From Rhodopirellula sp. (lineage in GTDB: Bacteria > Planctomycetota > Planctomycetia > Planctomycetales > Planctomycetaceae), in contig JABMPE010000218.1 in the NCBI GenBank assembly GCA_013203845.1, forward strand, positions 1 through 36,185: a stretch of DNA of 36,185 bases, in the 5' to 3' direction. Both the position numbers and the translations under genes were made by a program. The notes under the pieces are model-generated. The model was not told the DNA's origin. It made no database searches and was given only the letters and a program-made list of their open reading frames with translations. Shown here in pieces: positions 1 to 7,462 of this stretch (its first letter is position 1; each line of letters begins with the position of its first letter).

Positions 1-1554
1 CTTCTGATCAACACCGCCAAGGTCGGGGGCATCGGTGGCGACGCAACGAATGCCTCGCTTCTTCAGAAAAACAATGGCGTCAGGACCTGGTGAAGGCCAG
101 CCTTCGCTGTTTCCGTTCAGCGGGTCGGTCCACAGGCCAGCGTCGTTGGGTTGCGGCTTGAAGTGCTTGTCGAGGTGGCCGGTGTGGAAAATGACGATGT
201 CACCCGGCTTGAGCAAACCGTGCTGCTTTTCGAAGGCTTCGATGTGTGCTGGTGTGATCTCCGGCGATTCGGGCCAGGTATTTTTCTTCGTTGTTCCAAC
301 GAGCGACGTGACATCGATCACGCGAGCGTCGCCGCAGGTCCAGTCAAGAGGCACCTGCTCGGTCGTCATCGAACTGAATCCGCGCGGGCCGTATTTCCGC
401 TCGTACTCGGCCAGCCAGCCTCGAACCTCGGGAGAGTACGCGACAGTCGTTCCTTCCGGAGGCAATGCAAACGAGGGCGGGACCAGATTCGTCCCCGCCA
501 TGCTGTCCATCAGGTGAGTGTGATGGTGCATGTCGAGATAATCTGAATAGAGGAAGTCGACCTTGAGATACACCTGCCGATGATTGCCGGTGCCGACTCC
601 CGGCGACGTGACCGGAAGGTTGGCAGCCAGCGTCGGCGACAGATCGATGGCCCGCTTCGCTTTTGAAGATTCAATCAGACGCTTCGGAAGGTCACCGCCG
701 GAAATCGCAAACGCCCTGCCTTCGCTGTACGGACCGTCTTTGTGTTTGGGGCCAAGCATTATGTAGAACGCTCCGGTCGGCGGCAGCGATCCCAGATTCG
801 TCGCGCCCTCGGTCCAGATCATGCCGTATTTCAAACCGGCGTAGTGTGTCGGCTCGGCGAGATTCGGCAGCGGTCCCATGCTGGCGCTATCTGTACCCAG
901 CGTCATGACTTTCCGAGTTGCCAGAAACTCCATGCAGTCCGGATCGGGATCAGGATACCCCGGAACCTTCCGATCCAGCGCATCGGCGATGTACCGCGAT
1001 CCGTCTGGAAACGGGCGGTAGTACTTGTCCGAGTAGTCACTGCGAAACAGCACAACATCCCCGAAGCGAAGCTGCCGATGCTTGCGTTCGAAACGTTCAA
1101 CATGCTCGCGCAGCACGAGCGGACTCGTTCCGTTCGGAGCCTGGTCGAGCAGGTCCCGCACATCAACGACACACGCTTCGCCGCCAAACTGCCAGGCCTC
1201 GATCTGATCGGTGTAGGCAAGTCCCAGCGGCCCCGACTTCGGTCGCTTGAGATCCGGTCGCGCGACCGAGTGCGGTGGAACGTCCAGTTGGGTGCCGGTG
1301 TTGCCGTCAATCAGCAGCACGTCAATGTTATAAGGGCTGTCCGGACCGATTGTCCGCTGGTGAGTGATTTGAAAACGCGGGAACGGAGCTGATGGCCAGG
1401 TCGCCGGATACTCGGGAGCGATCAGCAACGAACAGTCGATGAACCTTGGCGTGCCTTCCGGTTCTTTCGCGTGTGTGTCAAATGTCGCGGCGTCCAGAAT
1501 CATGACCACTGCAGCCAGCAGCAACCCGCACGAGCATTTTCTGACACGCATCAT
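1..1554 (-). CDS. Exported tandem cyclase-family (kynurenine formamidase-like) hydrolase, 3' end outside window
   Basis: Reading the minus strand from ATG at 1554 gives 518 uninterrupted codons running off the window edge, so the C-terminus is missing. A GGGAG Shine-Dalgarno lies about 8 nt before the start. Residues 1-30 look like a signal peptide (basic start, LLLAAVVMIL core). Two copies of the cyclase fold (PF04199, metal-dependent amide/ester hydrolases such as kynurenine formamidase) follow. Domain 1 covers about 36-290, with NTGTQLDVPPH at 85-95 and the family's GTDSAS and NLGSLP blocks. Domain 2 starts near 301, with HHHTH at 343-347 and a TDAPDLGG block at the edge. In domain 1 the usual HxGTHxDxPxH metal motif has Gln in place of the second His, and in domain 2 the spacing is altered, so which half is catalytic is uncertain. 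It is probably periplasmic. The substrate is unknown. Confidence 0.8.
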   Translation of the reverse strand, partial: MMRVRKCSCGLLLAAVVMILDAATFDTHAKEPEGTPRFIDCSLLIAPEYPATWPSAPFPRFQITHQRTIGPDSPYNIDVLLIDGNTGTQLDVPPHSVARPDLKRPKSGPLGLAYTDQIEAWQFGGEACVVDVRDLLDQAPNGTSPLVLREHVERFERKHRQLRFGDVVLFRSDYSDKYYRPFPDGSRYIADALDRKVPGYPDPDPDCMEFLATRKVMTLGTDSASMGPLPNLAEPTHYAGLKYGMIWTEGATNLGSLPPTGAFYIMLGPKHKDGPYSEGRAFAISGGDLPKRLIESSKAKRAIDLSPTLAANLPVTSPGVGTGNHRQVYLKVDFLYSDYLDMHHHTHLMDSMAGTNLVPPSFALPPEGTTVAYSPEVRGWLAEYERKYGPRGFSSMTTEQVPLDWTCGDARVIDVTSLVGTTKKNTWPESPEITPAHIEAFEKQHGLLKPGDIVIFHTGHLDKHFKPQPNDAGLWTDPLNGNSEGWPSPGPDAIVFLKKRGIRCVATDAPDLGGVDQK

Positions 1555-2137
1555 CGTTCAGTCTCCCGGCAGGTCACTCATACAATTTCAACGGTCGCAG
1601 TCGCCTCTTGAAGCTGTTACCCCTGATGGAGTCGCACCTGCCCGCATCAGAGGGGCCGATAATCTGAAACCCGCATCTCGATTGGTCAAGCACGCAGACA
1701 AAGTGATGCTCAAGTCTCGTGGCCACAAAACGTTTTGCCAGACACTCGTTCCGCACGACACTGGCCGAATTGGGTAAGAGAAAAGAGCAGTGATCTCCGC
1801 CATTTCCGCACAGGCGGTAACCTGTCGTTTATGCATCAGTCTGAAAGTGGATCACGCGGTGGCGAATCCGCATCGGTACGAAAAACTCACAGCCCCTTCG
1901 GACTGTCATTGAGACATTCATGGGCTCGGTCCAATTGATGTTCCTTTACGGAATGTGTACGAAACAACATCCCGATTCCGTGAGCTGACGACGCTGGCCG
2001 CAGAAATCGACTCGTGACGATGTGTTGGGTTGCAGTGGTGCCTGTCAGACGGCGATGCTGCCTCTTAGCTGGGACCACGCACGGAACGCACGCCCGGTCG
2101 ATAATTCAAGCTCATTCTTTTTCAGGGAGTTCTGCCG
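1555..2137. other. Intergenic region between divergent genes
   Basis: This 583-nt stretch separates the leftward cyclase gene from the rightward esterase gene and must hold both promoters. Open frames inside it are short, overlap one another and match nothing I recognise. The only clear signal is AGGGAG at 2124-2129, the ribosome binding site of the downstream esterase gene. I found no convincing -35/-10 pair, terminator or repeat. Confidence 0.6.
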
Positions 2138-3202
2138 ATGAAACTTCTGGCAACGATGGCTGTTGTGCTGGTCTCGCTCACCGGAACGCAGGCTTTCCAG
2201 AAAGCGGCCGAGGCTGCGGACAAGTCTGTCAAAGTCTTCTTCCTGGTCGGGCAATCCAACATGGAAGGCAAAGGCAACCCGGCCCATCTTGATACCTACA
2301 AGGAAGACCCGCTGATCAAGCCGACGTACGCAGGCCTGAAAGACGGGGATGGCTGGAAGGTTCGCGACGATGTATGGATCACGTATCCCACGAAGTTTCG
2401 CGGAGCCAAACACGGGCCGCTGACAGTCGGCTACGGCACAAAAGAACCGGAGTCGATTGGACCTGAATTCGGATTCGGACACACCGTCGGTAACGCGATC
2501 GACGAGCCGGTGGTGATCATCAAAATCGCCTGGGGCGGCAAGTCACTGGCCGTTGATTTTCGACCGCCGAGTGCTCCGCCGAGTGACGAAGAAATTGCCG
2601 AACGGCTCGAACGAGCCCGCAGGAAGAAGCCGGAAACCACGCCCGACGACATCAAGGCGGAATACGGGTTTTACTACCGCGAGATGGTTCGACATGCGAA
2701 AGAGGAACTGGCGGCTCTCGATACTCGATTTCCGAATCTCAAAGGGCACCCGGTTGAAATCGCTGGCTTCGTCTGGCATCAGGGCTTCAACGATGTGATC
2801 AACCGGACGCTCAAGGACAAACAATACTCCGATTACACAAAGTGGCTCGCTCTGTTCATTAAAGACGTCCGGAAGGATCTCGATGCTCCTGACATGCCGT
2901 TCGTGATCGGCGAACTGAGCACCGGCGGAATCCTCAACCGAGGTGACTTCCAGATTGCTCAGGCCAACACGGCGAAGCTGGAAGAATTCAACGGCAACGT
3001 CTCCTTCGTTCCGACCGCCGAGTATTACGACACGAAGGCTCACGAGCTGTATGAGAAGGGCTACTGGAAAGGCACTGACGAACAGAAGGCTCTGTGGAAT
3101 GCGGTTGGCAACGATCGTCCGTATCACTACCTCGGTTCCGGCAAGACGTATTATCTGAAGGGCAAAGCGTTCGCCGAAGCCATACTGAAACTGCAGAAGT
3201 AG
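2138..3202 (+). CDS. Secreted sialate O-acetylesterase-like (SASA, CE6-type) carbohydrate esterase
   Basis: This 354-residue protein has an N-terminal signal peptide (about 1-27, hydrophobic core ATMAVVLVSLTG). It then shows the SGNH-hydrolase pattern of the SASA family (PF03629): GQSNMEG with the likely nucleophile Ser40, an AWGGKS block near 131-136, WHQGFND at 213-219, and a C-terminal YHYLGSG block with the likely catalytic His330. Family members remove acetyl groups from sialic acids or plant and algal polysaccharides; the substrate here cannot be read. The start is fixed by AGGGAG 8 nt upstream. It ends 10 nt before the PSCyt/PSD1 gene, so the two probably share a transcript. In planctomycetes such esterases often sit with PSD1/DUF1501 pairs, which fits polysaccharide processing in the periplasm. 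Confidence 0.85.
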   Translation: MKLLATMAVVLVSLTGTQAFQKAAEAADKSVKVFFLVGQSNMEGKGNPAHLDTYKEDPLIKPTYAGLKDGDGWKVRDDVWITYPTKFRGAKHGPLTVGYGTKEPESIGPEFGFGHTVGNAIDEPVVIIKIAWGGKSLAVDFRPPSAPPSDEEIAERLERARRKKPETTPDDIKAEYGFYYREMVRHAKEELAALDTRFPNLKGHPVEIAGFVWHQGFNDVINRTLKDKQYSDYTKWLALFIKDVRKDLDAPDMPFVIGELSTGGILNRGDFQIAQANTAKLEEFNGNVSFVPTAEYYDTKAHELYEKGYWKGTDEQKALWNAVGNDRPYHYLGSGKTYYLKGKAFAEAILKLQK

Positions 3203-3212
3203 CAGGTGTCTC

Positions 3213-6023
3213 GTGAAAAACTGCCATTTAACAATTGTCTTCTTCCTCGTCTGGCCGACGATGTGTCCGGCGGACGAGGTTCGCTTTAACGAGCATATCC
3301 GTCCGATCCTGGCTGAACATTGTCTGCAATGTCACGGACCGGACGCGGAGAATCGCGAGGCCGATCTGCGCCTCGATCTGGAAGAACTGGCTAAAGAGCA
3401 CGCGATCGTGGCTGGTCAACCAGAGAAAAGTGAGCTGCTTCGTCGCCTGACGACGGCTGATCCTGATGAGCGAATGCCTCCGCCGGACTCCGGCAAATCG
3501 CTGACGCCTGCTCAAATTGAGTTGGTGCGTCAATGGATTCTGGAAGGAGCACATTACGAAGGACATTGGGCCTTCGAACCGATCTCTCAGCCCGAGCCTC
3601 CGAATGTCGACGACGCCTCGGCGACTGATGTCGATCGCTTCGTCATTGCACGTCTTCAGAAAGCTGGCCTGAAGCTTTCACCAGCGATCAGTCGTCAGCA
3701 ACTGATTCGCCGGGCATTCTTCGATCTGACAGGACTTCCGCCTACCTGGGAAGAGGTCACTGCCTTTGTAAACGACAACTCTCCGCAGGCATACGAAAAG
3801 ATAATCGACCGCTTGCTGGAATCGCCGCGGTATGGCGAACGCTGGGGACGTCACTGGATGGATATCGCAAGGTACGCCGACACGCTCGGCGGCAGCGCGA
3901 TTGGTTTTACGAAGTTCCCGTTCTCTTACACCTACCGCGACTACGTGATCCGCTCGTTAAACGCCGACGTGCCGTACGACCGTTTCGTGATGGAGCAGTT
4001 GGCCGCCGATCAGCTTGGACTGGCTGAAAATGATTCAGCGCTGGCAGGGCTGGGGTTTCTGACGGTCGGCATGCAGTACCGAAATCCTCACGACACGATC
4101 GACGATCAGATTGACGTGGTGACTCGCGGACTTCTCGGGCTGACGGTGGCCTGTGCACGTTGCCATGACCACAAGTACGACGCCATTCCGACGACAGATT
4201 ACTACTCGCTGTACGCGACGCTGGCCAGCAGCAGCGCTCCGGATTTGCTGCCCGAGATCCGCGTTCCCGAAAAAATGAACGCCCGGTCGCCCAAGGCTTA
4301 TCAGGACTATCAGAGAGAGCTGGCAAAACGCCAGCAGTCTCACAATGACATGGCTCGCGAACAGAGCGTCGTCATGCGTGGCCGCTTGCGGATGCAGGTA
4401 GGGCTCTATCTGAAAGAGCTGGCAAAAGGCACTCCCGAACAGGATCTCTCAGCAGCCTTTCTGTCGTACCGAACTGACGACCTGCGACCGCTGGTATTGA
4501 ATGCGTGGCGGGATTACCTCAAAGCGATGCCCGAAGATGATCCTGTCTTTGGTCCCTGGGTGCGGCTGTCGACGGTTGAGTCAGACGTTTTTCGTGACGA
4601 GTGTGCGACGCTGGTTGAGGCGTTGACTAAAGAGAACGGTGATCCGAGTAAGTTTGCCGCGGGCCAGAAACTGGCCGGAACTGCCCCTCGTTGGAACCCA
4701 CGAGTTCTGGCGACGCTGACTGAAACAAAGCCGTCGTCATTGATCGAACTTGCAGAAGCGTACGGTTCCCTGTTTGCGATCGTGCAGACGGAATGGTTGA
4801 AGTCCGTGCTCGCAACGACACTTGAAGCGCAGACTGGTGCCAGAGTCGTTCCCGATGAAGACGCGCGCCACGCAGACGTCAACAGTGCCGTCAACCGGCA
4901 ACTCAGACACCACCTCTACGCTGCTGGCACACCAACGGCGATGCCTGATGATGTCGCGGTGAAACTTCTGAACCGTCCCGTTCGCGACAATTTGAGCGGC
5001 CGAAAGGGAGCCATCGACAACCTGCATTTATCATCGCCCGGTTCACCACCGCGAGCGATGTCGCTTCAGGAAACGAAGGACGCCGGAGACTTTCACGTAT
5101 TCCGACGTGGCAACGCGATCGATCGAGGCGAGCTGGTTCAGGCTCGCTTCCTGACGGCGCTTACCCGATCTGATTCGCAGCCCTTTCCTGATGGGAAACG
5201 CAGGCTGGGGCTGGCGCAGGCGATTGTCGATCCGGCCAATCCTTTAACCCGTCGAGTCATCGTGAACTGGGTCTGGCAACATCACTTTGGACAAGCTCTG
5301 GTTCGAACGGCTGACGACTTCGGAACTCGTGGCCAGCCGCCGACACATCCGCAACTGCTCGACTACCTCGCGTCAAAGTTGCTGGAAGATGGCTGGTCAC
5401 TCAAAAAGCTGCATCGCCGCATCATGCTTTCATCCGTCTATCAGCAGGGAGCGATTGAAAACTCAGCCGCCAGAATTGCTGACCCCGACAACAAACTTCT
5501 GTGGCGAATGCCACGACGACGGCTTGAACTGGAAGCCATGCGCGATTCGATGCTGGCTGTCTCCGGTGAGTTGGATACCAGAACGGGTGGGCGTCCATTC
5601 GATTTCCTGTCGAAACCGAACGTTCCGCGGAGAAGTATTTACGCCTTCATCAATCGCGACATCGTGTCGAGCCTGGCCAGTACGTTCGATGCCGCGAATC
5701 CCAACTCCTGTACGGCGAAGCGTTCCGATACCAACGTGCCGCAGCAAACTCTGTTCGCCCTGAATTCCGACTTCATTCAGGACCGCGCTGCCGCTCTGGC
5801 TTCGCTCCGTGAAATCACCTCGGCAACGACAGACGCAGACCGAGTGACGCTGCTTTACCAGCGAGTGTTCTCACGGTCACCGGAGCCTGACGAACTTCAG
5901 CTGGCGATTCGTTACGTGGAGTCACTGAGTGGAACGTCAAAGGGCGGGGAATCAACCGCCAGGCGATGGCACCAACTGGCTCACGTGCTGCTTGCCTCAA
6001 ATGAATTCATCTTTGTGGATTAA
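3213..6023 (+). CDS. PSCyt1/PSCyt2/PSD1 planctomycete cytochrome-type protein (DUF1549/DUF1553)
   Basis: This 936-residue exported protein starts at GTG 3213 after an AGGTG ribosome binding site. Residues 1-20 form a signal peptide. A PSCyt1 cytochrome-c-like domain follows, with haem motif CLQCH at 37-41 and a conserved ERMPPP block near 89. DUF1549 (PSCyt2) covers about 140-345 and contains RHWMDIARYADT and a second CxxCH (CARCH, 314-318). DUF1553 (PSD1) covers about 645-900, with the typical blocks NPLTRRVIVNWVWQHHFG, RRRLELEAMRDSML and NVPQQTLFALNSDF. These three-domain proteins are almost always encoded just before a DUF1501 protein, as here (5 nt to the next ATG). Their biochemical role is not established; links to polysaccharide or sulfated-sugar oxidation have been proposed. 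Length and domain order look complete. Confidence 0.93.
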   Translation: MKNCHLTIVFFLVWPTMCPADEVRFNEHIRPILAEHCLQCHGPDAENREADLRLDLEELAKEHAIVAGQPEKSELLRRLTTADPDERMPPPDSGKSLTPAQIELVRQWILEGAHYEGHWAFEPISQPEPPNVDDASATDVDRFVIARLQKAGLKLSPAISRQQLIRRAFFDLTGLPPTWEEVTAFVNDNSPQAYEKIIDRLLESPRYGERWGRHWMDIARYADTLGGSAIGFTKFPFSYTYRDYVIRSLNADVPYDRFVMEQLAADQLGLAENDSALAGLGFLTVGMQYRNPHDTIDDQIDVVTRGLLGLTVACARCHDHKYDAIPTTDYYSLYATLASSSAPDLLPEIRVPEKMNARSPKAYQDYQRELAKRQQSHNDMAREQSVVMRGRLRMQVGLYLKELAKGTPEQDLSAAFLSYRTDDLRPLVLNAWRDYLKAMPEDDPVFGPWVRLSTVESDVFRDECATLVEALTKENGDPSKFAAGQKLAGTAPRWNPRVLATLTETKPSSLIELAEAYGSLFAIVQTEWLKSVLATTLEAQTGARVVPDEDARHADVNSAVNRQLRHHLYAAGTPTAMPDDVAVKLLNRPVRDNLSGRKGAIDNLHLSSPGSPPRAMSLQETKDAGDFHVFRRGNAIDRGELVQARFLTALTRSDSQPFPDGKRRLGLAQAIVDPANPLTRRVIVNWVWQHHFGQALVRTADDFGTRGQPPTHPQLLDYLASKLLEDGWSLKKLHRRIMLSSVYQQGAIENSAARIADPDNKLLWRMPRRRLELEAMRDSMLAVSGELDTRTGGRPFDFLSKPNVPRRSIYAFINRDIVSSLASTFDAANPNSCTAKRSDTNVPQQTLFALNSDFIQDRAAALASLREITSATTDADRVTLLYQRVFSRSPEPDELQLAIRYVESLSGTSKGGESTARRWHQLAHVLLASNEFIFVD

Positions 6024-6028
6024 GGTTG

Positions 6029-7432
6029 ATGAATACTGTACATAATCAACAGTCTTGTTCGCGTCGAGCGTTTTTGAATCGCAGTGGCATGGGGTTCGGC
6101 ACGCTGGCTCTGGCAGATCTTGTCAGTGGTGGCGGAAGCGTGAGTGCCGCATCAGGTCGACACTTTGTCGGCAAAGCAAAGCGCGTGATTCATGTCTTTC
6201 TGAATGGAGGCATGTCTCAAGTCGACACGCTGGATCCAAAACCGGAACTGACAAAACGCGGCGGGCAGATGCTGCCATTCGCGAACCTGCAGACCGAACG
6301 CAAAACCGGAGTCGCACTACCGTCGCCCTTCAAGTTCAAGCAGCACGGTGAAAGCGGAATTCCGATCAGCGATATCTTTCCGCACCTGTCGACCTGCGCC
6401 GATGACATCGCCGTCGTCCGATCAATGCATGTGGAACTGCCCAATCACGAGATGTCGCTGATGCTCATGAATTCGGGCGACCAGCGAGCGGTACGGCCGA
6501 GTTTCGGCTCCTGGCTCACCTGGGGCATGGGTTCGGAGAATCAGAACCTGCCCGGCTTCATCGCTCTGTGCCCCGGTGGCTATCCCGTTGGTGGAGCCGG
6601 CAACTGGCGATCGGCATTTCTGCCCGGTGTTTACCAGGGAACTCACATCGACACGTCGCAAACCGATCCGAGAAAGTTAATCGCCAACGTTCAGAACACC
6701 CGGTTGACGTCGGGCGAACAGAAGACACAGTTCGATCTCTTGCAGACGCTCAATGCAAAACACCTTGCAGCGCGACCGAACGAAGCAGCGCTGGAAGCGC
6801 GCATCCGATCCTTCGAGCTGGCTTACCGAATGCAGATCGAAGCGACCGACGCTTTCGATGTTGAGCAGGAGCCCGAACACATTCTCAAAATGTACGGCGA
6901 CGGCCCACAAAACCGACAGTTGCTGCTGGCTCGGCGACTGGTCGAACGAGGCGTGAGGTTCGTGCAGACCTGGCACGGAAATCTACAACCGTGGGACAGC
7001 CATTCGAATATCAAAGAGGAGCATCGCAAAGTCGCCAGTCAATGCGATCAGGGATTGGCCGCGTTAATCACCGACCTCAAACAGCGAGGTCTGCTCGACG
7101 AAACGCTGATCCTCTGCACGGGAGAATTCGGTCGCACGCCGTCCGTCGAGATGAGTCAGGGCGGCGGCGGCTCGGTTCAGGGGCGGGACCATAACCACTG
7201 GGGATTCTCACTCTGGCTGGCCGGAGGTGGAATTAAAGGTGGAACCGTTTACGGAGCCACCGACGAATTCGGCTTCCGCGCCGTCGAGAATCCGGTTTCT
7301 GTCCACGACCTGCACGCCACGATGCTGCATCTGCTCGGCTTCAATCACGAGCAGCTGACCTACCGCTACGCCGGTCGCGACTACCGCCTGACCGACGTCC
7401 ACGGCCAGGTCGTTCGCGATATCCTGAGCTGA
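6029..7432 (+). CDS. Tat-exported DUF1501 (sulfatase-like fold) protein
   Basis: This 467-residue protein is the usual partner of PSD1 proteins. The N-terminus carries a twin-arginine motif (SRRAFLN, about residues 10-16) followed by a hydrophobic segment, so export of a folded protein is likely. DUF1501 hallmarks are visible: VIHVFLNGGMSQVDTLDPKP near 50, a DDIAVVRSMHVELPNHE block, GEFGRTP, the metal-type cluster GRDHNHWGFSLWLAGGGIKGG, and VHDLHATMLHLLG near the C-terminus. The fold belongs to the alkaline phosphatase/sulfatase superfamily, but no formylglycine-type CxPxR sulfatase motif is present, so sulfatase activity should not be assumed. A TTG codon at 6026 is also in frame just before the ATG at 6029; I prefer the ATG. 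The gene follows the PSD1 stop by 5 nt, so translation is probably coupled. Confidence 0.92.
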   Translation: MNTVHNQQSCSRRAFLNRSGMGFGTLALADLVSGGGSVSAASGRHFVGKAKRVIHVFLNGGMSQVDTLDPKPELTKRGGQMLPFANLQTERKTGVALPSPFKFKQHGESGIPISDIFPHLSTCADDIAVVRSMHVELPNHEMSLMLMNSGDQRAVRPSFGSWLTWGMGSENQNLPGFIALCPGGYPVGGAGNWRSAFLPGVYQGTHIDTSQTDPRKLIANVQNTRLTSGEQKTQFDLLQTLNAKHLAARPNEAALEARIRSFELAYRMQIEATDAFDVEQEPEHILKMYGDGPQNRQLLLARRLVERGVRFVQTWHGNLQPWDSHSNIKEEHRKVASQCDQGLAALITDLKQRGLLDETLILCTGEFGRTPSVEMSQGGGGSVQGRDHNHWGFSLWLAGGGIKGGTVYGATDEFGFRAVENPVSVHDLHATMLHLLGFNHEQLTYRYAGRDYRLTDVHGQVVRDILS

Positions 7433-7462
7433 TGCCGGTTGTTAGCGGCCACGGGCGTGTGA

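Noticed and set aside
742-1392. A 216-codon plus-strand frame opposite the cyclase gene
   Set aside because: The minus strand carries a continuous 518-codon frame with two recognisable domains, so the plus frame is a shadow.
6029-7432. Sulfatase assignment for the DUF1501 protein
   Set aside because: The fold is related, but the CxPxR or SxPxR formylglycine motif of sulfatases is absent.
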